DNA from: Streptomyces carminius | GTDB lineage: Bacteria > Actinomycetota > Actinomycetes > Streptomycetales > Streptomycetaceae | DNA: 64,000 nt | Direction: 5' to 3' | NCBI RefSeq assembly: GCF_002794255.1 | Contig: NZ_PGGW01000065.1 | Span: 29,731-93,730 of the forward strand | Shown: piece after piece, positions 58,988-64,000 of the stretch | Position numbering within the stretch: the first letter of the stretch is position 1 | How the letters are laid out: the number at the start of each line of letters is the position of its first letter | Notes under the pieces: generated by a model | The model's database searches: none | What the model was told of the DNA's origin: nothing | What the model saw: the letters and a program-made list of their open reading frames with translations, nothing else | Made by a program: the position numbers and the translations under genes

Positions 58988-59331
58988 GCGAGTTCTCCGC
59001 CGATGTCGAGGAGGTCCTGGCCAGCAGCCGGGAACTGCGTCAGCTGATACATCTCGGCAAGGGGATGATCCAGCGGTTCGAGGACGGCACCTCGTACTAC
59101 GAGGGCTGCTGGGGAGTGGAGGGCGACGACGAGTTCGCCAACAACGTGGTCCCCCAGGTGAGGCTGACGAAGGAGGCGCTGGGGAGGGCGGTCGGGACCG
59201 TCGACCAGGTGGCCGACGGGGTCGTCGAGACCCTGGCGGCCGAGGCGAACGCCATCAGGAGGCCGCAGGACGACGCGCTGGAGGACATCAACCGTCAGGG
59301 CGACGGGGACGACGGCGACGTGAGGCGCTGA
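58984..59331 (+). CDS. WXG100-like protein 3
   Basis: 115 residues. Helix 1 (DVEEVLASSRELRQLIHLGK), the turn CWGVEGDDEFANNV with Trp-Gly-Val in place of Trp-x-Gly, and helix 2 (TKEALGRAVGTVDQVADGV). A soft acidic tail follows. GTG 58984 overlaps the YbaB-like stop. It sits directly before the giant effector gene (10 bp) and is likely its secretion partner. Confidence 0.82.
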   Translation: MSEFSADVEEVLASSRELRQLIHLGKGMIQRFEDGTSYYEGCWGVEGDDEFANNVVPQVRLTKEALGRAVGTVDQVADGVVETLAAEANAIRRPQDDALEDINRQGDGDDGDVRR

Positions 59332-59341
59332 CCGACCACCG

Positions 59342-62300
59342 ATGGCGATCAACTTCCCGCCGGGACTGGCGGAGTTCTTGGAGGTCTGGCTGGGGGCGAA
59401 CGTCGCCCGCGGCAACGAGGACCTGGGCTACGACAGCCGTATGCCCTACCACGATCTGGCGACTGAGGTCAGGGAGTACCGCGCCCTGGCCCAGCGCGTG
59501 CTGTCGTGGGCCGAGACCTCACTTCCGCCTGCCATCGGGAAGCAGTTCTCCGCAGCGATGCGGCAGTTCGTCTCCGACGACGGGAAGGACCGTCTCAGCG
59601 AGCTGGCAGATGAGGCGGACAAGGCCGGTGAGCGGCAGGTGGAGTACTCCAGACGGCTCGCCGAGGCCAAGTACGAGATCATCTGGGAATTCATCTTCAT
59701 GAAGATCGAGCTGGCCGCGATCGCCGTGGAGGTGGCGTTCTCCGGTGGCGCGGCGGCCGCTCAGATCCCGCTGGTCGAGGCCCGTACCGCGCTGCGGATG
59801 ATGCTGATCATGCAGCGCCTGTCGCGCCGGGTCCCGATCTTCTCCACCGTGGTCACGGAGGCGATCGAGGAGGCCCTCACCTCCCTGGCCGCGCAGCTGA
59901 CCTCGATGATCGCACCGGACAACCCGGACCGGAGGCGGACGGATCTGGACGGGAAGGACATCGGGATCGCGGCCTTCTTCGGCGCGACCGCAGGTCTGAT
60001 CGGCGGGATACTGGGCGAGGCGGCCCGCTGGGGGCTGAAGAGTTTCCTCGACAACAAGCCGCAGTGGTTCAAGGAAATGCTGCAGTTCCCCGAGGCCTTC
60101 ATCAACGAGGGCGCCGCGGAGTCGATCGCGGAGTGGTTCGTCAAGGGTGTCGTCTTCGGCAAGTGGGAGTTCAAGCCCAGCACCTTCGTGCAGGCCGGTA
60201 TCAGCGGTGTGCTGTTCGAGGCGGCCGCCGATGTGACGATCAGAATCACGGAGCTCCTGGCCCACAAGTTCAACCAGAATTTCGGCCCGCAGTACACCAA
60301 CAACGCCGACGCCTTCTACGACAAGTTCTCCGCCGGCAACACCCCGGGCGGCAAGCAGCCCTCCACGGTCTCCTCCGGATCCGACGTGCCGGAACTCGGG
60401 CTGGGCCCGGGGGTCGTCGGCGGGTACAACGGCGTCTTCCAGCCGGGGGCGGACGGGACTGGTGTGTTCCAGCCGGGTCCGGTGGGCGTCGTCGGGGCCG
60501 GCGGTGACACGGCCGACGTCAACCTTCCCGGCCCGCTGCCCGCCTTCCAGCCGCCGCCGACCACCTCCGGCGCCCCGACCGCCTCACACACCACCGGCAC
60601 CGGACGCGACGACCTCAACGACGGGACGCCGTATGCGAACGGTGACACCGTCCTCCGCCCCGACCTCCCCGGCGTTTCCCCCACCGCGCCGCATGTCCCG
60701 CCGTACTCCTCGCCCGCCCCCGGCGACGTCGGCTCCCGCAGCGGCTTCGACGACAACGCCTCGCTCTACAGCGACGTCAGTTCCCTCAGCGACTTCGGCG
60801 ACAACGTCTCGTTCCACAGCGACGTCAGTGATCTCAGCGATACCGGTGAGGTCGGCGGTACCGGGAGCACGGGTGGCACTGGTGGGATGAACGGTGCGGG
60901 GCTCACCCCGTCCCCGTCCTCCTCCGGCTCTTCTTTCTCCGGCTCCGGCCACAACCCCGCCGCGAGCGGCTTCGATGACAGCACCCTCCCGTTGTCCGAC
61001 GACAGCGATCTCAGTGACGACAGTGACGCATGGTCGGTCACCAGCGAGGACACGGTGATCACCGAGCCCGACATCGACGATGTCCGGACCGGTGTGAAGG
61101 ACCCTTCGGTCGACACGGGCAGCGGGCCGTCCCTTGCCCCCGGCGCAGTGGCCCCTGCTCCTTCCTCCCTCCCTTCCACCGCGGCCCCGGGCCAGAACCA
61201 GGGGCAGAGCCCGGTACAGCCACAGGGGCAGCCCCAGACACAGGGGCAGCCCCAGGGCCAGGGGCAGAACCGGGGGCAGACACCGGCCGACTCCACTGGT
61301 CGGCGGACCGACGTCCCGGCTTCCTTCACCCCCCTCGCGCCGGAACAACCCGCGCCGGACACCACCACACCGGTCACTGGTCAGAACACGCCCGACCAGA
61401 ACACGCCCGGGCAGACCATCGGCGCGACGCCGGGACAGCCGGACGCCCGGCAGCAGACCACCGGCACCACGCCCCCGCCCTCCACCACCACGCCCCCGCC
61501 CACCGCCGGTCCGGCGCCCACATCCACCACCGGCCCGGCCCAGACCCCGGCGGCCCAGACCCCCGCCTCCACCCAGCCCGGCCGACCGGCGGCGCCGACG
61601 CCGATCTCCACCACCAGCACGGGCCCCACCATCGCGCCCACCACAAGCACGCCCACCTCCAGCGCCACATCTCCCACCACCGCGGCGCCCGCGCCCACTC
61701 CCACCACCGCGGCGCCCGCGCCCACTCCCACCACCGACTCCAAGCAGCCCGGCCGGCCCGTAACCGGTACCTTCCACACCCCCACCTCCACCGGACCGCA
61801 GCCGATCACCCCCAAGACCGCCCATCCCGTCCTCACCAGCGGCCCGTACAGCGTCCACATCCAGCCCGTCGACAAGGCGTCCACCACCGCCGACGTCCCC
61901 GGCGGCCCCGGGAAGACCACCACGGCCACGCCGAACAGCACCCCTGACCGGGTCACCACGTCCGCTCAGATCCCGACCTCGGCCGTCACTCCGGCGTCCC
62001 GGCAGGAGAGCGGCCCCACCCCCGGCCAGAAGGCCGCCTTCACCGCCCCCGGAACCACCGGACCGGGGCAGTCGCGGCGGACGCCGCCGCGCACCAGGCG
62101 GACGAGGAAGGACTGGGGTCATCCGCCGGCCGTCTTCAACCCGGTAAAGGACTCCGCCACCGGCAAGGTGATCGGCGAGGTGTCCTTCAACGCGGCCGAC
62201 CTGTCCAAGCGCCGGAACTACGGCAAGCTCTCCGAGCAGAAGCGGTTCCTGCAGTGGCGGCTGGACGAACAGGGCAGGCGAGTTCACAGCTGGCAGGACC

Positions 62301-64000
62301 TGCCGCCCGGGGTCGAGGGATCGTTCTTCCTCGGCATGCACTACGACGAGCGCGGTTTCCGCGTCGAGGGAGCCGACGGCAGGACTCACATCTTCAGCGC
62401 CGAGGAACTCGGCGAACTGATCCAGGGCAATCCTGACCTCGCGGGCTTCACCGACATCACGCTGATCGCCTGCGACTCCGGCCGTGACATCACCATCGGT
62501 GAGTACCGGAACAGGATCAACGCCGCGCAGATCATCGCCGATCTCACCGGCAAGACGGTCCACGCCCCGACCGGCAAGTTCGCCCTGGCGGACGAGCAAG
62601 GTGGGCAGGGCGGGACCCCTGTCATCCACCTCTACAACGACAAGGACGGCGCGAAGCCGGAGTTCCGCACCTTCCACCCTCTGCCGGCCACTTCCGTCCC
62701 GGCCCCCGCCTCGCCCGTCAGTAAGCCTGCCCGTCCGCCTTTCGCGGGGTTCTACACGGCGCCGGGTGTTCCCTTCCCACGCATGACCGCGGCGAACTCC
62801 CCGGACTCCGCGAGCGAGGAGCCCGCTCCGGTGCTGGCGGCCTTCGACGAGTCGGGTGAGGGGAGGGAAATCCCCTGGGACGAGATCACGTCGTCGGCGT
62901 GGTTTGCGGAGTTGCATCCGGCGCATCGTGAGCGGCTGCGGGGTGTGGAGGACTACACGCTGCTCGAGGACGCTCTGGAGCAGACGCGGAACACGGTGGT
63001 GGCCGCGGTGGACGGCGGCGCGGGTCCGGAGGATGTGGCACTGCTGCGGGACCTGCACGGACTGCGGAGCAATGTCACCGCGTTCGACCCGGTGATGCTG
63101 CCGTTCCTGGAGCGTCATGTGGGTGCCGCTCTGGGTGCGGGCAGTGCGGTGTTGGTGCAGGATTCGGTGGCGAGGTTCGGTCACCATGTGCCGCATACGG
63201 ATCTGGTGGTTCCGCATCCGGGTCCGTGGGCGCGGGATCGTGGTGTTTCGGGTCTGGCGCGCAGTCTTGAGTTCGTGCTGGGGCATCACAGCACGGCTCA
63301 CATCCTGCTGGACAACGAGGTCTCCGCGGCGGAGAACAGTCAGTCGGTCCAGTTGCTGGCCGGGATCGAGGAGATCAACGAGCTGTACCGGGATGTGCCG
63401 GGGTATGTGCCGCTGCGGGTGTCCGTGGACGTTCCGGCGGTCGAGGTGGGGAGGGACGACCGCGGCAGGGTGCAGGAGTACACCGAGCTCGGTGGGGTCC
63501 GGCTGCGGATCCGGCATCAGCCTCCGTACCGGGTGGTCACCGTCACTCGTGGGCATGACCTGCCGGTGACCGCGAGTACCGAGTCGGCGCCCGTGGTCAC
63601 CGATACCGCCGGTGAGACCTCCCAGGTGCCGGCCTTCCCAGGGCTGGACGCGGCGTGGAATTCTCCGGATTCGGGTCCGGTGTTGGTGGCGTTCGATGGG
63701 TCGGGTGAGGGGCGGGAGGTCACGTGGGCGGAGGTCACCTCGTCGCCGTGGTTCGCGGAGCTGTCTGACGAGCATCGTGAGCGGTTGCGGGGTGTGGAGG
63801 AGTACACGCCGGTCGCGGATGCTCTGGAGCAGACGCGTAACACGGTGGTGGCCGCGGTGGACGGCGGTGCGGGGCCGGAGGATGTGGGGCTGCTGGCGGA
63901 TCTGCATGGGCTGCGGGGGAATGTCACCGCGTTCGATCCGGTGATGCTGCCGTTCCTCGGTCAGCAGGTGGAGTCGGTGCTCGGGTCGGGGAACGCGGTG
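59342..64000 (+). CDS. Giant type VII effector with WXG100-like N-terminus and CHAT-like region, 3' end outside window
   Basis: 1553 residues are visible with no stop. Residues 1 to about 250 are helical and resemble the WXG100-like/CpnT-type N-terminus (FPPGLAEFLEVWLGANVARG, EYRALAQRVLSWAETSLPPA) with hydrophobic helices (KIELAAIAVEVAFSGGAAAA). About 334-905 is a Ser/Thr/Pro/Gln-rich linker. About 930-1115 holds a caspase/CHAT-like region with His1000 (FLGMHYDERG) and Cys1044 (LIACDSGRD), as in proteins named 'lonely Cys'. From residue 1164 a 283-residue unit repeats. Base composition and codon use change from about 62810 (more third-position T). Such proteins carry a C-terminal toxin or ADP-ribosyltransferase; that end is not seen. 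ATG 59342 fixed by frame and domain start. Confidence 0.88.
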   Translation, partial: MAINFPPGLAEFLEVWLGANVARGNEDLGYDSRMPYHDLATEVREYRALAQRVLSWAETSLPPAIGKQFSAAMRQFVSDDGKDRLSELADEADKAGERQVEYSRRLAEAKYEIIWEFIFMKIELAAIAVEVAFSGGAAAAQIPLVEARTALRMMLIMQRLSRRVPIFSTVVTEAIEEALTSLAAQLTSMIAPDNPDRRRTDLDGKDIGIAAFFGATAGLIGGILGEAARWGLKSFLDNKPQWFKEMLQFPEAFINEGAAESIAEWFVKGVVFGKWEFKPSTFVQAGISGVLFEAAADVTIRITELLAHKFNQNFGPQYTNNADAFYDKFSAGNTPGGKQPSTVSSGSDVPELGLGPGVVGGYNGVFQPGADGTGVFQPGPVGVVGAGGDTADVNLPGPLPAFQPPPTTSGAPTASHTTGTGRDDLNDGTPYANGDTVLRPDLPGVSPTAPHVPPYSSPAPGDVGSRSGFDDNASLYSDVSSLSDFGDNVSFHSDVSDLSDTGEVGGTGSTGGTGGMNGAGLTPSPSSSGSSFSGSGHNPAASGFDDSTLPLSDDSDLSDDSDAWSVTSEDTVITEPDIDDVRTGVKDPSVDTGSGPSLAPGAVAPAPSSLPSTAAPGQNQGQSPVQPQGQPQTQGQPQGQGQNRGQTPADSTGRRTDVPASFTPLAPEQPAPDTTTPVTGQNTPDQNTPGQTIGATPGQPDARQQTTGTTPPPSTTTPPPTAGPAPTSTTGPAQTPAAQTPASTQPGRPAAPTPISTTSTGPTIAPTTSTPTSSATSPTTAAPAPTPTTAAPAPTPTTDSKQPGRPVTGTFHTPTSTGPQPITPKTAHPVLTSGPYSVHIQPVDKASTTADVPGGPGKTTTATPNSTPDRVTTSAQIPTSAVTPASRQESGPTPGQKAAFTAPGTTGPGQSRRTPPRTRRTRKDWGHPPAVFNPVKDSATGKVIGEVSFNAADLSKRRNYGKLSEQKRFLQWRLDEQGRRVHSWQDLPPGVEGSFFLGMHYDERGFRVEGADGRTHIFSAEELGELIQGNPDLAGFTDITLIACDSGRDITIGEYRNRINAAQIIADLTGKTVHAPTGKFALADEQGGQGGTPVIHLYNDKDGAKPEFRTFHPLPATSVPAPASPVSKPARPPFAGFYTAPGVPFPRMTAANSPDSASEEPAPVLAAFDESGEGREIPWDEITSSAWFAELHPAHRERLRGVEDYTLLEDALEQTRNTVVAAVDGGAGPEDVALLRDLHGLRSNVTAFDPVMLPFLERHVGAALGAGSAVLVQDSVARFGHHVPHTDLVVPHPGPWARDRGVSGLARSLEFVLGHHSTAHILLDNEVSAAENSQSVQLLAGIEEINELYRDVPGYVPLRVSVDVPAVEVGRDDRGRVQEYTELGGVRLRIRHQPPYRVVTVTRGHDLPVTASTESAPVVTDTAGETSQVPAFPGLDAAWNSPDSGPVLVAFDGSGEGREVTWAEVTSSPWFAELSDEHRERLRGVEEYTPVADALEQTRNTVVAAVDGGAGPEDVGLLADLHGLRGNVTAFDPVMLPFLGQQVESVLGSGNAV
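62831..64000. repeat. 283-codon tandem repeat in the giant effector
   Basis: The unit starting at 62831 is repeated from 63680 (849-bp period), still open at the window end. The first about 108 codons are strongly conserved (ALEQTRNTVVAAVDGGAGPE and NVTAFDPVMLPFL in both copies). At least two copies, probably more beyond 64000. Confidence 0.85.

Noticed and set aside
55033..59415. 1460-residue minus-strand open frame opposite the coiled-coil gene
   Set aside because: Leu/Gly-rich antisense of the Ala/Glu repeats; no ribosome site or domain. The plus-strand genes here have good starts and overlaps.
60584..63907. Long minus-strand open frame opposite the giant effector
   Set aside because: Antisense translation of low-complexity and repeated regions; the plus frame is open from 59342 to the end with known domains.
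1..64000. tRNA, rRNA, prophage or replication origin
   Set aside because: No clover-leaf-like segments with a T-loop, no phage structural or integrase genes and no DnaA-box cluster were noticed by eye; a tRNA scan would be decisive.

Overview
The window is about 64 kb of very GC-rich DNA with strong GC3 bias, GTG/TTG starts, overlapping GTGA/ATGA gene junctions and typical Streptomyces families (LAL-type LuxR, SARP, PucR-GAF, BldA-type TTA codon, Streptomyces-style type VII secretion). It is almost certainly a Streptomyces or close relative chromosome; the species cannot be told from the sequence alone.

Region 1 (1-28.5 kb) looks like a specialised-metabolite locus built around a shikimate-derived aromatic amino acid. 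A PucR/GAF regulator (cut by the window edge) is followed by transaldolase, an MFS exporter, an old-yellow-enzyme reductase, a large LuxR (LAL) activator and an Rrf2 repressor. Then comes a four-gene unit: class II DAHP synthase, an EntA/DhbA-like short-chain dehydrogenase, a PhzD-like isochorismatase and a PhzE-like 2-amino-2-deoxyisochorismate synthase. With no PhzF, PhzB or PhzG this unit should stop at 3-hydroxyanthranilate rather than phenazine. Upstream of it lie an arylamine N-acetyltransferase-fold enzyme, an asparagine-synthetase-type amidotransferase and a type-B carboxylesterase. Facing them is a seven-gene run on the minus strand: a quinone-oxidoreductase-like MDR enzyme, an SRPBCC cyclase-like protein and an AMP-forming ligase, followed without a clear break by a nitrate transporter, an assimilatory nitrate reductase and two FAD reductases. 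Whether the nitrate genes serve the metabolite or are just neighbours is open.

Region 2 (28.6-40.1 kb) is housekeeping and signalling: CorA, a lone DUF3662 domain protein, a YjbR-like protein, a SARP, a histidine-kinase relative whose phospho-acceptor His appears to be Cys, a NarL response regulator, a TnpB (IS605 OrfB) element, an ECF sigma / zinc-finger anti-sigma pair, small membrane proteins and a large two-module histidine kinase. Two small membrane paralogues and two kinase relatives bracket the TnpB/sigma segment, which suggests duplication and rearrangement.

Region 3 (40.1-64.0 kb) is a type VII secretion (ESX) locus. The core is EccC, EccD, EccB and mycosin MycP, plus a beta-helix protein fused to two CbxX/EccA-type AAA ATPases. 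The substrate operon holds three WXG100-like proteins, an acidic protein with a poly-Asp tail, a 1139-residue protein with a long Ala/Glu/Gln/Arg coiled coil, a YbaB-like protein, and the start (1553 residues visible) of a giant protein with a WXG100-like N-terminus, a long disordered linker, a His/Cys caspase/CHAT-like region and a 283-residue tandem repeat that continues past the window. This operon is the most likely undescribed system here: a secreted giant polymorphic effector with dedicated partners.
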